Assembly: GCF_051380735.1 (NCBI RefSeq)
Contig: NZ_JBNYXQ010000002.1
Coordinates: 496,001-560,000 of the forward strand
Reading direction: 5' to 3'
Length of the DNA stretch: 64,000 nt
DNA from: Janthinobacterium sp051380735
Lineage (GTDB): Bacteria; Pseudomonadota; Gammaproteobacteria; Burkholderiales; Burkholderiaceae_D
The notes under the pieces are model-generated. The model did no database searches. It was given only the letters and a program-made list of their open reading frames with translations, and had not been told where the DNA came from. Positions 1 to 8,522 of the stretch are shown piece after piece (the first letter of the stretch is position 1; each line of letters opens with the position of its first letter). A program made the translations under genes and the position numbers.

Positions 1-87
1 CTTGACTTGTTGCACAGGTGGCGTTTGCGCCACTGCGGGCACGCAGGGCAGCAGGGCGATCAGGAGCAGGGAAGCAAGTATACGCAT
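1..87 (-). CDS. Partial secreted protein, N-terminus only
   Basis: An ATG at 87 on the minus strand opens a frame that runs off the window edge after 29 codons. The start MRILASLLLIALLPCVPAVA reads as a signal peptide: one Arg, a leucine-rich core and an AxA-type cleavage site (AVA before QTPP). The mature part is not in the window, so no function can be given. Confidence 0.6.
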   Translation of the reverse strand, partial: MRILASLLLIALLPCVPAVAQTPPVQQVK

Positions 88-126
88 GCCATGATGCTAC
101 GCCAATTCGCACATCGGCCACGCACG

Positions 127-477
127 CTAGTAGTCGGAATATTTGCGGGCATCGCCGCGCACCTGTCCGGCCGGATATTTCAAGGCGTTCAGTTCCATCT
201 TTTCCAGCACCGCCGCGTGCAGGTCGACACCGCTCTTGTCGGCCAGGCGCACCAGATACATCAGCACGTCGGCCAGTTCATGGCGGATGCCGCTGCGTTT
301 TGCATCGTCGAGTTCGGCGTCCGCGCCGGTCGGCAGCCACTGATAGTGCTCGGCCAGTTCGGCCACTTCCACCGACAGCGCCATGGCCAGGTTTTTCGGC
401 GTATGGAACTGGTCCCAGTCGCGCTCTTGCGCAAAGGCGGCCAGGCGCAGACGAATATCGATCAGGCTGTCGTTCAT
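127..477 (-). CDS. MazG-like nucleotide pyrophosphohydrolase
   Basis: A 116-residue protein of the small MazG/RS21-C6 (dCTP pyrophosphatase-like) group, which hydrolyses non-canonical or excess dNTPs to the monophosphate and PPi in the cytosol. The acidic metal-binding pattern is visible: ALSVEVAELAEHYQW supplies the ExxE helix and HELADVLMYLVRLAD the later ExxD helix. Length and the single-domain build fit the family. The frame extends 9 codons further upstream, but MNDSLIDIRLRL is the family-like start. It stands alone, with no obvious operon partner. Confidence 0.88.
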   Translation of the reverse strand: MNDSLIDIRLRLAAFAQERDWDQFHTPKNLAMALSVEVAELAEHYQWLPTGADAELDDAKRSGIRHELADVLMYLVRLADKSGVDLHAAVLEKMELNALKYPAGQVRGDARKYSDY

Positions 478-526
478 GATGGTGGCAAGGTGATAAGGTG
501 GCAAGGTGACACAATAGCCGATGGTA

Positions 527-2002
527 TCACTGCGGTGGCGCCAGACGCAGCGACAGGCCCACCGGCGACATCACAAAACCCATCAGCTCCTGCGCTTCGC
601 CGCCATCCGGGGTATCGACGCCGGCGATATCGAAACTACCCAGCAGCATGGCCATGGCGATCTTGATTTCCAGCAATGCCAGGTAGCGGCCCGGGCAGGT
701 GCGCAGGCCGGAGCCGAAGGGCATGGCGGCACGCTTGTTGTTGGCCTCTCGCTGGCCTTCCCGCCCTTGCTCCAGCCCTTGCTCCAGCCAGCGTTCCGGC
801 TTGAAGGCCTGGGCGTCGGGGAAGTGCGCGTCGGACACCGTATCGTGGCGCAACACGCACCATACCAGGCTGCCGGCCGGCACGGCGATATCGCCCACGA
901 CAGTATCGCGCAGTGCTTCCAGTGGCAGGAAAGGCGCTACCGGTTTCAGGCGCATCGCTTCGCTGGCGCAGGCACCGAGATAGTCCAGCTGGTCCATCTG
1001 CTCGATGGTAAAACCGGCCACGTCGGGCGCCACCCTGCGTACTTCCTCGCGCGCCCGCGCCAGTGACTGCGGATGTCGCTGCAGCAAGTAGATCATCCAG
1101 GAAATCGTGTTGGCCGTCGTGTCTTCGCCGGCCAGCAGCATGGTCAGCACATTGCCGGCCACGGCGCGGTCATTGACGCCACTGTCTTTCTCGTCGGCAG
1201 CGGCAATCATCGCCTCTAACAAATTGGGCGGGCGCACGCGGCGCGCCGGGTCCTGCTCCATGCGGCTGCGAGCCTGGCGTACCAGGTCCGATACTGCCAC
1301 ATCCAGCGCCGCCACATCGCGGTCCAGTTGCTTGTCAGCAGGTAATTTGAAGTGGCGCCAGTAGGGGAGCAGCGACAGGCTGCGCCGCGCCACGGCCGGC
1401 AAGATCGCATCCATATGGCGCTGGATCACGTCCTCGCCCGCTTCCAGCGTGTTGACTTCGGTGCCAAAGGCCAGGCCGGCGATAATGTCCACCGTATAGC
1501 GCTTCAGGTCGCCGTCGAGACTGATCGCCTGGCCTTGCAGGGCCGCAGCCTGCCAGCGCCGCTGCAAGCGCTGCGCCACCGTGACCAGCGACGGAAAATA
1601 CGCCTTGATGGCGCCGGGCGCCATGCCGGCCATGACCATGCGGCGCTGGTTGCGCCATTCGCTGCCTTCGGCCAGGAACAGGCCGGGAATGCCGCCCATT
1701 TCCTCGGACACGATATAGCTCGACAGCGGGCGCCGGAAACCATCGGGGCGGTCGCGCATGATGGCCGAGACCGCCTCGCTGTCGGCCACCACCAGCACCA
1801 GGGTGCGGCCGAACCAGGCGCGCATATAAGGGCCGTAGCGGCGTACCCAGCCTTCCACGTCGCGGTGGATGCGCGTCAGTTTCAACTGCAAGCTGTTGCC
1901 GAAGAAGGGCAGGGCCAAGGGGCCGGGCAGGTTGCGTATCTGGCGCAGTTTGCGCGTGGCGGCAACGGTGGCCGGTGTTGCGGTTTGGTCGAGTGGTGGC
2001 AT
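527..2002 (-). CDS. Cytochrome P450
   Basis: A soluble 491-residue P450 monooxygenase with no membrane anchor. The I-helix oxygen-activation motif AGEDTT is at about residues 291-296, the K-helix ExxR (EAMR) at 348-351 and the heme loop FGSGLRTCPG at 429-438, with the thiolate Cys at 436. The substrate cannot be told from sequence. The frame continues upstream, but the ATG at 2002 is preceded by GAGGAA at good spacing and gives a normal start. An AraC-type regulator is divergent 113 bp away and is the natural candidate controller. No ferredoxin or reductase gene is adjacent, so electron partners must be elsewhere. Confidence 0.92.
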   Translation of the reverse strand: MPPLDQTATPATVAATRKLRQIRNLPGPLALPFFGNSLQLKLTRIHRDVEGWVRRYGPYMRAWFGRTLVLVVADSEAVSAIMRDRPDGFRRPLSSYIVSEEMGGIPGLFLAEGSEWRNQRRMVMAGMAPGAIKAYFPSLVTVAQRLQRRWQAAALQGQAISLDGDLKRYTVDIIAGLAFGTEVNTLEAGEDVIQRHMDAILPAVARRSLSLLPYWRHFKLPADKQLDRDVAALDVAVSDLVRQARSRMEQDPARRVRPPNLLEAMIAAADEKDSGVNDRAVAGNVLTMLLAGEDTTANTISWMIYLLQRHPQSLARAREEVRRVAPDVAGFTIEQMDQLDYLGACASEAMRLKPVAPFLPLEALRDTVVGDIAVPAGSLVWCVLRHDTVSDAHFPDAQAFKPERWLEQGLEQGREGQREANNKRAAMPFGSGLRTCPGRYLALLEIKIAMAMLLGSFDIAGVDTPDGGEAQELMGFVMSPVGLSLRLAPPQ

Positions 2003-2115
2003 GGCAAATTCCTCGTGGCAAGAGACAATGACATGACTGTAGCGCGCTTGAATGGGCAAGTCTTGAACGTATACGACATCGTGCAAGCAGTCCGATTTTC
2101 GTTACAATCGTTGCC

Positions 2116-2973
2116 ATGTCCACTGCCACCACCCCTGTCACGCGCCTGATCGCGCCGCGCCTGGCGCTCGCTTCATGCGTGCGCGCCTTTCTCGTGCGCG
2201 ACACCACGGCTTGCGCACCGCTGCCGCCGGCGCAGCGCCTCAATCGCTTTCCGGCCGCACCGATGTGCAGCATCGCCTGGACCATCTCGGGTGAGCTGGA
2301 AGCGGCTGCGCCCGGCTTGAGCTTGGCTGACGTACGCATGCCATCGGCGCTGTTTGGCGGCCCCCGTTCGTATCCTCTGGTCAGCTACAATCCCGGCCCC
2401 GTGCACTCGTTTATCGTCATGTTTTATCCGGCCGCCCTGCATGCCTTGACGGGCGTGGCCATGTCGCCGCTGCTGGACCAGTTCCGTCCATTCGACGAGC
2501 TGTTCGACGCCGACTGGCAGGCGTTGTCGCAGGCCGTGCTGGCCGCGCCCAGCGATGAGGCAAGGGTGGCGCTGGTGGAAAGCTTCCTGGCGCCGCGCTG
2601 GCAACTGGCGCGCCAGCAGGACGACCATCCAGCCAGCGCCGTCCAAGACTGGGTGCGGCGCCTTGGTGTGCAGGCGACGTCGAATGGATTGGCCAGCGGC
2701 GCGCGCAATATCGAGCGTCGCATCAAGACCTGGGCTGGCCAGCCCATGCGCACCCTGCGCCGCATGCGCCGCGCCGAGCAGCTGTTTCTGGACGAGCGAG
2801 ATGCCATGCTGGAAGGCAAGGTTTCGTGGTCTGATCTGGCGGCCCAGGGCGGCTATGCCGACCAGGCGCATTTTTGCCGCGAGACGCGCGAGATTACGGG
2901 CTTGAGCCCGACCGAGCTGGCGCTGGCGAGCAGGAACGACGAAAGTTACTGGATTTATCGGATATGGACCTGA
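2116..2973 (+). CDS. AraC-family transcriptional regulator
   Basis: A 285-residue regulator. The N-terminal two thirds is a ligand/dimer domain without a recognised pocket motif. The C-terminal third carries two helix-turn-helix units: the first around RNIERRIKTWAGQPMRTLRRM, the second with AAQGGYADQAHFCRETREITGLSP, the typical AraC second-helix signature. A TACAAT -10-like hexamer lies about 15 bp upstream. It is divergent from the cytochrome P450 gene with a 113-bp shared promoter region, suggesting that it controls that gene and itself. The effector is unknown. Confidence 0.88.
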   Translation: MSTATTPVTRLIAPRLALASCVRAFLVRDTTACAPLPPAQRLNRFPAAPMCSIAWTISGELEAAAPGLSLADVRMPSALFGGPRSYPLVSYNPGPVHSFIVMFYPAALHALTGVAMSPLLDQFRPFDELFDADWQALSQAVLAAPSDEARVALVESFLAPRWQLARQQDDHPASAVQDWVRRLGVQATSNGLASGARNIERRIKTWAGQPMRTLRRMRRAEQLFLDERDAMLEGKVSWSDLAAQGGYADQAHFCRETREITGLSPTELALASRNDESYWIYRIWT

Positions 2974-3077
2974 TGCCAGGGTCCGTACGATAGAAAATCA
3001 CTTGCATGCAGGCACTACCGCCGGTATCTTGTGGTTCAGCCATGGCTGTGTTGCCTGGCATTTCAGGAGGATCGCGA

Positions 3078-3695
3078 GTGACCAGTTTCCGCAACAATAC
3101 CGACCGCCTGCTTGAAGTAAGGCTGCAGGACGAGAAAGTGCTGGCGATCGCCGGCGCCATGGTCGCCTACACGGGCAGCATCAAGTTTGAAAAATCCCTG
3201 CTCGGTGGCGAAGGCATTTTTGGCGCACTCAAGCGCAAGGTGACCAATGAAGGCATGCAGCTGATGCAGGCCTCCGGCAACGGCACCGTGTTCTTTGCGC
3301 AGAATGCGTTCGAGATCACCGTGCTGGCGCTGGCCGGCGAAAAGCTGACCATTGAAAGCAGCAGCCTGCTGGCCTACGACACCAGCTTGAAAACCGGCAC
3401 CAGCTTTGCCGGCCTGCGCGGCGCCAGCTCGGGCCAGGGCCTGTTTTCCACCACGGTGGAGGGCAACGGCAATATCGCCGTCATTTCGCAGGGCAACCTG
3501 ATCATGCTGGAAGTGACGCCGTCGACACCACTGCGCGTGGACCCGGACGCCTTTGTCGGCTTCAAGGGCGATATCCGCCAGGAATTCGTGTTCGACGTCA
3601 ACTGGCGCACGATGATAGGACAAAGCTCGGGCGAGTCCTACCAGCACAAATTCACCGGCCAGGGCGTGGTGTATATCCAGCCCGCCGAACGTTAA
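3078..3695 (+). CDS. AIM24 family protein, copy 1
   Basis: First of three consecutive AIM24-family genes. These are all-beta proteins; the yeast founder is mitochondrial, and bacterial members are poorly characterised. I start it at a GTG at 3078 because a perfect AGGAGG sits 7 bp upstream and the product then aligns with copy 2 (EVRLQDEKVLAIAGAMVAYTG against EVKLSNEEVFARKGAMVSYQG). Upstream in-frame ATGs add a tail absent from the paralogue. Both end with the pattern SGESYQ..FTGQG.VYIQ. It lies 18 bp before copy 2, so the three genes form an operon. Confidence 0.88.
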   Translation: MTSFRNNTDRLLEVRLQDEKVLAIAGAMVAYTGSIKFEKSLLGGEGIFGALKRKVTNEGMQLMQASGNGTVFFAQNAFEITVLALAGEKLTIESSSLLAYDTSLKTGTSFAGLRGASSGQGLFSTTVEGNGNIAVISQGNLIMLEVTPSTPLRVDPDAFVGFKGDIRQEFVFDVNWRTMIGQSSGESYQHKFTGQGVVYIQPAER

Positions 3696-3713
3696 GCAGC
3701 CAGGAGCCACGCG

Positions 3714-4355
3714 ATGCCGGTTTATCAGCAGATCAATGAAAAGATGCTCGAGGTCAAACTCAGCAACGAAGAAGTATTCGCACGCAAGGGCGCCATGGTG
3801 TCCTACCAGGGCGACGTGCAATTCAGCCGTTCCTTCCTGGCGGGCCAGGGCGTGCAAAGCCTGGCCATGCGCGCCGTCACCAATGAAGGCTATGCCATGA
3901 TGGCCGCCAAGGGCAGCGGCAGCGTGTACTACGCGCACGCCGGCCTGTTCGTCACCATTATTCCCGTGCGCGGCGAAACCCTGTACGTGGAAAGCGATAC
4001 GCTGCTGGCGTTCGACGCACGCCTGACGGCAGGTACCATGTTCCTCGGCAACCAGGGTGGCATCCAGGGCGTGGTGCGTGGTGCGGTCTCGGGCCAGGGC
4101 CTGTTTACCACCACCTTGCAAGGCACGGGCGAAGTGGCGATTTTGTCCGACGGCAATACCATCGGCCTGCCGGTGACGCCCGACGTGCCAGTGTTTGTCG
4201 ACCCGCAAGCCTATATCGGCCATACGGGGCAACTGAGTTCGACCATCGTCACAGACCTGAACTGGAAAACCTTCGTGGGGCAAGCTTCGGGCGAATCGTA
4301 CCAGGTGAAATTTACGGGCCAGGGAACGGTCTATATCCAAGCGAGCGAAAGGTAA
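3714..4355 (+). CDS. AIM24 family protein, copy 2
   Basis: A 213-residue paralogue of the preceding gene. The alignment runs the whole length, including shared GxMVxYxG, VTNEG, SGQGLF, VDPxAxxG and the terminal GQGTVYIQ. No signal peptide or membrane segment is seen, so it is probably cytosolic. The central gene of the AIM24 trio, it is 3 bp from copy 3, so co-translation is likely. Biochemical role unknown. Confidence 0.88.
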   Translation: MPVYQQINEKMLEVKLSNEEVFARKGAMVSYQGDVQFSRSFLAGQGVQSLAMRAVTNEGYAMMAAKGSGSVYYAHAGLFVTIIPVRGETLYVESDTLLAFDARLTAGTMFLGNQGGIQGVVRGAVSGQGLFTTTLQGTGEVAILSDGNTIGLPVTPDVPVFVDPQAYIGHTGQLSSTIVTDLNWKTFVGQASGESYQVKFTGQGTVYIQASER

Positions 4356-4358
4356 GCC

Positions 4359-5096
4359 ATGACGATCTACAATCCCTCCACCTTGCCGAAAAACGATAAC
4401 CTGAATCGCTTCTCGTACGTGATCGATGTCAAGGAACAGATCTTCATTCGCAAGGGCAAGATGATCGCCTTTTATGGCGAGCTGCGTTTCGAAGCCATGG
4501 GTAGCAGCGTGCTTGATCTGATCGTGCGCACCGCCTTCAATGCGCCCAAGTATGTACACCATTTCGTGGTCGCGAACGGACAAGGCCAGCTGATCCTGGG
4601 CGACAACGGCAATGACCTGGCCTGCTACGACCTCGACAACGCCAACATGACCATCCGCGCCAAGAACCTGCTGGGTTTTACCAAGGACGTGATCTGCCAG
4701 GAATCGACTCTGCCCGGCTATCTGACCATGATAGGCACAGGCAAAGTCATCGCTTCCTCGAATGGCCCGGTGCATTTCCTGGAATTGCCGTGCCGGGTCG
4801 ACGAGCAGGCCGTGCTGGGTTGGGCCGATTGCCCCAGCCCGTCGTATCACTACGATTATGCCCACGTGCAGGGCTGGGCCTCGGCGGCCGGCGCGCTGAC
4901 GGGCTTTACCCTGTCGGGCGAAGAAAAGCAGATCGATTTCACGGGCGCCGGCACGGTGCTGGTGCAGTCGTCGGAACTGGACATGGAGGGCAGTTCAACG
5001 CTGTCGCACCTGCTGTCGCAACTGCCGATGCTGGGGCCGGACGACCTGAACAAGCTCAGTGTCTCGGCGCAGCAGCAGATGAAGGAAAACCGTTAG
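4359..5096 (+). CDS. AIM24 family protein, copy 3 (divergent)
   Basis: A 245-residue, most divergent member of the trio. It keeps the family layout (FIRKGKMIAFYGEL near residue 30, a late FTGAGTVLVQSSE) but has a longer N-terminus and a 30-residue C-terminal extension (the MLGPDDLNKLSVS region). Its TAG stop overlaps the stop of the convergent enoyl-CoA hydratase-like gene by 4 bp, leaving no room for a terminator between them. Confidence 0.82.
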   Translation: MTIYNPSTLPKNDNLNRFSYVIDVKEQIFIRKGKMIAFYGELRFEAMGSSVLDLIVRTAFNAPKYVHHFVVANGQGQLILGDNGNDLACYDLDNANMTIRAKNLLGFTKDVICQESTLPGYLTMIGTGKVIASSNGPVHFLELPCRVDEQAVLGWADCPSPSYHYDYAHVQGWASAAGALTGFTLSGEEKQIDFTGAGTVLVQSSELDMEGSSTLSHLLSQLPMLGPDDLNKLSVSAQQQMKENR

Positions 5097-5893
5097 TCAG
5101 CCGCCTGCGCTCGCCAGTTCGGCGAGCGCTTCTCCAGGAAGGCATTGATGCCTTCATTGGCGTCTTCCTCCATCATGTTTTTCGCCATCACGTCACCCGC
5201 ATACGCATAGGCATCGGCCAGCGCCATCTGGCGCTGGCGGTAAAACATTGCCTTGCCGTGGCGTACGGCAGCAGGGCTTTTGTCCATGATGCTTTGCGCC
5301 AGCAGCGCTACCTGCTCGTCGAGCGCTTCGTCGGGCACGGCGGTATTGATGAGGCCCCAGTGGGCGGCCGTGATCGCATCGACAAAGCGGCCCGTCATCA
5401 GCATCTCGAAGGCGCGCTTGGCCGACACATTGCGCGACAGTGCCACCGATGGCGTGGCGCAGAACAGGCCCACATTGATGCCGGATACGGCAAAGCGCGC
5501 CGATGCGCCCGCTACCGCCAGGTCGCAGCTGGCTACCAGCTGGCAGCCGGCCGCCGTGGCGATGCCATGCACGCGCGCAATCACCGGTACCGGCAACTCC
5601 TGTATCGAGCGCATCACCTGCGAGCATTGCGCAAACAACGCCTGGTAATACGCCAGCTCGCGCGTGGCCTGCATTTCGCGCAGGTCGTGGCCGGCGCAAA
5701 ACGCCTTGCCATCGGCGGCCAGTATCACGCAGCGTACCTCGGGCTGGTTGGCGATGATGTCCAGTTCAGCTTGCAGTGCCGCCAGCATGGCTTCCGACAA
5801 GGCATTCAATTGCAGCGGCCGGTTCAGGCGCAGGGTGACCAGGCCAGCGGCGTTGTCGCGCAGTACCAGTGGCCCGTACTCATCGGTGTTCAT
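5093..5893 (-). CDS. Enoyl-CoA hydratase/isomerase family protein (ECHDC3-like)
   Basis: A 266-residue crotonase-fold protein. The CoA-binding and oxyanion-hole elements are present (ADGKAFCAGHDL and IATAAGCQLVASCDLAVA). Both glutamates that catalyse hydration in classical hydratases are replaced: the first position is Gln in AAGCQLV, and the second region reads VSGINVGLFCATP instead of the usual PEI.LG. Classical hydratase activity is therefore doubtful, and a different acyl-CoA reaction or a non-catalytic role is possible. Its ATG overlaps the stop of the upstream glycosylase gene by 4 bp (ATGA), so translation is coupled. Compare the intact hydratase at 63485. Confidence 0.85.
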   Translation of the reverse strand: MNTDEYGPLVLRDNAAGLVTLRLNRPLQLNALSEAMLAALQAELDIIANQPEVRCVILAADGKAFCAGHDLREMQATRELAYYQALFAQCSQVMRSIQELPVPVIARVHGIATAAGCQLVASCDLAVAGASARFAVSGINVGLFCATPSVALSRNVSAKRAFEMLMTGRFVDAITAAHWGLINTAVPDEALDEQVALLAQSIMDKSPAAVRHGKAMFYRQRQMALADAYAYAGDVMAKNMMEEDANEGINAFLEKRSPNWRAQAAD

Positions 5894-6678
5894 GCTGTCT
5901 CCTTCGTATGGTGGTTGTTCGAAGATGATAGCGCATTGTCACTACCGTATTGCTTCTGGCAACGGGGGCAAAAAAAACTGCGCCGCTGGGTCTTGCCAAG
6001 GTAGGCCTTGTGCAGCGCAATATGGCAGCGCGGGCAGATTTTTTTGGCATGGGCGAGCCAGTGCGCCTTGAGCGTGAATTCCTTTTTCCACTGCAAGAAA
6101 TCGAAGCTGTATTGCCGCGCCTCTTCGACCAGTGCGCGCAGCTTGGGGGCGGGCAGGGCGCCGATGGTGGATAAAGGATGGACGCGGATGCGGAACAGCA
6201 CTTCGTTCTTGATGATATTGCCGACGCCGGCAAACAATTCCTGGTCCAGCAATGCGTCACAGACCAGCATGTCGGGCCGGGCGCGCAGCTTCTTGCGCGC
6301 AAGCGCCGCATCCCAGGCGTCGTTCATCACGTCGACGCGCCAGTCATATTCAGCGTCGAGATCCTCGCCAATTTCCTTGATGGAGCAGGCGTAGAAATTG
6401 AGTTCGTCGCCATCATCGAAAATCAGTTGCAGGCGCGCGACGGCATCCTTGCGCTCGTTGATGCGGTAGCTGCCGAACAGCAGGAAGTGGATGCGCAGCG
6501 AGCGGTCCGCCAGCCGCAGCAGAAAGTGCTTGCCCCAACTGGCGACGCCCAGCAGCGGCTGGCCTTCCAGTTCATCGATATGGACGGTTTTACTGTTGCC
6601 GCTGGCGTGCGCGATGGTCTTGCCTTCAAACGGCATGGCCAGTTCGCGCAGGATGACGATAGACGGTCCTTCGGGCAT
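5890..6678 (-). CDS. Fpg/Nei-family DNA glycosylase-AP lyase
   Basis: A 262-residue base-excision-repair enzyme that removes oxidised bases and cleaves the abasic site. The start MPEGPSI supplies the N-terminal Pro nucleophile and catalytic Glu after Met removal. The middle has the helix-two-turn-helix region (QELFAGVGNIIKNEVLFRI), and the C-terminus a four-cysteine zinc finger (CPRC...FFCPRC). I choose the ATG at 6678, four codons into the frame, because the mature protein must begin with Pro-Glu; GGAGG lies just upstream. Whether substrate choice is Fpg- or Nei-like cannot be decided here. It is coupled to the crotonase gene downstream. Confidence 0.9.
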   Translation of the reverse strand: MPEGPSIVILRELAMPFEGKTIAHASGNSKTVHIDELEGQPLLGVASWGKHFLLRLADRSLRIHFLLFGSYRINERKDAVARLQLIFDDGDELNFYACSIKEIGEDLDAEYDWRVDVMNDAWDAALARKKLRARPDMLVCDALLDQELFAGVGNIIKNEVLFRIRVHPLSTIGALPAPKLRALVEEARQYSFDFLQWKKEFTLKAHWLAHAKKICPRCHIALHKAYLGKTQRRSFFCPRCQKQYGSDNALSSSNNHHTKETA

Positions 6679-6776
6679 GGTGTCCTCCATGAATGGCGCG
6701 GCGCAATGCCGGACCCTTCCATGGAGTGTGGTGAAAAATCAGCGATGGCGGCGCACCGCAGGAAGCTGGCTGCGGC

Positions 6777-7397
6777 TTATTTTGCGGCGCTGACGCTGCC
6801 GATGCCGGCTACCGATTTATGCACCACCTTCGGCTTGCCGTAGTACACCAGTTCGCCCATGCCGCGTACCACGGCGTTCAGTTCGCCCGAGGAATAGACC
6901 TTGACCGAACCGATGCCATCGAAATTGACATCAACGTTTTTTGCCAGCAAGGCCTGTGTATCGACTTCGCCCACGCCCTGCGCTTTCAGGCGCAGCCAGT
7001 CGATCTTGCCGTCGGCCAGGAGGCGCCCCGCACCCTGGTAGCTGATATCGACGCGCGGGCCATTGAGCTTGGTCAGTATCTTTTCACCGGCGCCATCGGC
7101 GATCAACTTGCGCAGTTGCGGCATGGTGACGATCACGCGCGGATCGCCCTCGGTTTTCTTGATGTTCTTGTCCTTCATGGAAATTTTCAGCTCGCCGTTG
7201 ACCACTTCCGTGATCACGCCACTGAGAAATTTCTGGTCGCCGCGCAATAGCAGGCTGTGCTCCTTGCCCGATTCCACCTCGATGCTGATCGGGCCACGGA
7301 TATCGATTGCGTTGAACGCCGTAACTGGTCTGGTTTGCTCGTCAGCATGGACGAGCGGGCTGGCAACGAGGGCGGCGAACAGCAGTAAGTGGCGCAT
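6777..7397 (-). CDS. Secreted GIN-domain (DUF2807) protein
   Basis: A 206-residue exported protein. The start MRHLLLFAALVASPLVHA is a signal peptide, followed by a DUF2807 (GIN) domain with repeating beta-strand pattern: FNAIDIRGPISIEVESG, then VDISYQGAGRL, LKAQGVGEVD, VNFDGIGSVKVYSSGEL and VVRGMGELVYYGKP. Such domains form right-handed beta structures in periplasmic or surface proteins; no enzymatic role is established. It stands as its own unit, 98 bp upstream of the glycosylase gene start on the same strand. Confidence 0.85.
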   Translation of the reverse strand: MRHLLLFAALVASPLVHADEQTRPVTAFNAIDIRGPISIEVESGKEHSLLLRGDQKFLSGVITEVVNGELKISMKDKNIKKTEGDPRVIVTMPQLRKLIADGAGEKILTKLNGPRVDISYQGAGRLLADGKIDWLRLKAQGVGEVDTQALLAKNVDVNFDGIGSVKVYSSGELNAVVRGMGELVYYGKPKVVHKSVAGIGSVSAAK

Positions 7398-7547
7398 GGC
7401 GTTCCTTGGAAGGTTGATCCATGTATTCTAGGTTGCAATTTGAGCAAATGGGAAAATTTGCGACGAATGGCAAGAATTGTGGTTTCAGCTGCGCGCCCGG
7501 CAGCTACTGTTGGGCTATGCTGGAGGCTGACGAGTCCAGGAGCTGCC

Positions 7548-8105
7548 ATGAAAAATTATCACAAAGAAGATTACCCCGTCGACAATATCCGCCGCTTTCT
7601 GGAACCAGGGCCGGTGGTGCTGGTCAGCTCCACCTGGAAGGGCGAAAGCGACATCATGACCATGGGCTGGCACATGATGATGGAATTTACGCCCTCGCTA
7701 TTGGGTTGCTTTATTTCCGATGCCAACCACAGCTACGAGATGATCAAGCGCAGCATGGAATGCGTGATCAACCTGCCGACCGCCGACATGGTCGACCAAG
7801 TGGTGGCGATCGGCAACTGCAGCGGTGAAGACACCGATAAATTCACCGCCTTCGGCATGACGGCGCAAGCTGCCGAGAAAGTCGGCGCGCCTCTCATCGC
7901 CGAATGCTACGCCAACTTCGAATGCAAACTGGCGCAAGTGGCGGGCAACCCGAGAGGCGGATTTTTCATTTTTGAATGCGTGAAAGCCCACGTGGCGACC
8001 TCGCCCAAGCTGCCCGAAACCCTGCATTACCGGGGCAATGGCGAGTTCATGGTGTCGGGCCGGACCATCAGCCGCAAGAGCTTGATGAAGCCGGAAATGT
8101 TGTAG
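7548..8105 (+). CDS. Flavin reductase-like (FMN-binding split-barrel) protein
   Basis: A 185-residue protein of the flavin reductase/HpaC-like split-barrel group. It shows PGPVVLVSSTWKGESDIMTM, the usual flavin-phosphate contact region, and a later SYEMIKRSMECVINLP. These proteins bind FMN and either reduce flavin with NAD(P)H or act as small flavoproteins. I place the start at the ATG at 7548 after CCAGGAGCTGCC; in-frame codons upstream read through the promoter region. No oxygenase partner adjoins it, so the substrate is open. Confidence 0.85.
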   Translation: MKNYHKEDYPVDNIRRFLEPGPVVLVSSTWKGESDIMTMGWHMMMEFTPSLLGCFISDANHSYEMIKRSMECVINLPTADMVDQVVAIGNCSGEDTDKFTAFGMTAQAAEKVGAPLIAECYANFECKLAQVAGNPRGGFFIFECVKAHVATSPKLPETLHYRGNGEFMVSGRTISRKSLMKPEML

Positions 8106-8135
8106 GTCAGCTCATCAAACCTGCTGCGCCCCCGC

Positions 8136-8522
8136 TCACGGCTTGCATAGCGCGCCGCTCACCGAACCGCCGATGCTCAGCCCGGTCGACAAATCAAAAC
8201 CGAATTCACAGCGGTAGCCATCATGCAAGCGATGGCGGCACAGCAGCATATCGCGGTTGCGCAGGCGAATTGTCGGGTCGGCACAGCCGTCGGCCATATC
8301 GGGACCCATGGCGTCGAACATGTTTTTTGCGGCCGTTCCTGTCAAACGAAAGGCTACCTTGTTATCGCCGGGAGCAGGTGGCACGGGTGCATCGAGATAC
8401 GCACCGTAAATAGTCCAGGAGCCAGAAATATCTTTCTGGACATAGTCCCAGACTGCGTGAGCATGCTGTGCGAGCAGCAGGCATAGCGTTGCGGCTAACA
8501 GCAGGCTGGCGCGTTTCAGCAT
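8136..8522 (-). CDS. Exported small protein, possible immunity protein 2
   Basis: A 128-residue protein with a clear signal peptide (LLLAATLCLLLAQHAHA). The mature part has four cysteines and the motifs GTAAKNMFDAMGPD and DGYRCEFGFDLSTG. It is a paralogue of the gene immediately upstream, which shares GxAAKxxFDAMGPD and DGYxCxFGFDL. The two frames overlap by 7 bp, and both follow a leaderless peptidoglycan endopeptidase gene. That order suggests a periplasmic inhibitor protecting against the enzyme; this is inference. I do not recognise a named family. Confidence 0.75.
   Translation of the reverse strand: MLKRASLLLAATLCLLLAQHAHAVWDYVQKDISGSWTIYGAYLDAPVPPAPGDNKVAFRLTGTAAKNMFDAMGPDMADGCADPTIRLRNRDMLLCRHRLHDGYRCEFGFDLSTGLSIGGSVSGALCKP

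Noticed and set aside
3063..4865. A 600-codon open frame on the minus strand under the AIM24 genes.
   Set aside because: It is the antisense shadow of three GC-rich real genes with ribosome sites and paralogy. It has no recognisable domain and a His/Gln/Arg-biased composition typical of antisense frames.
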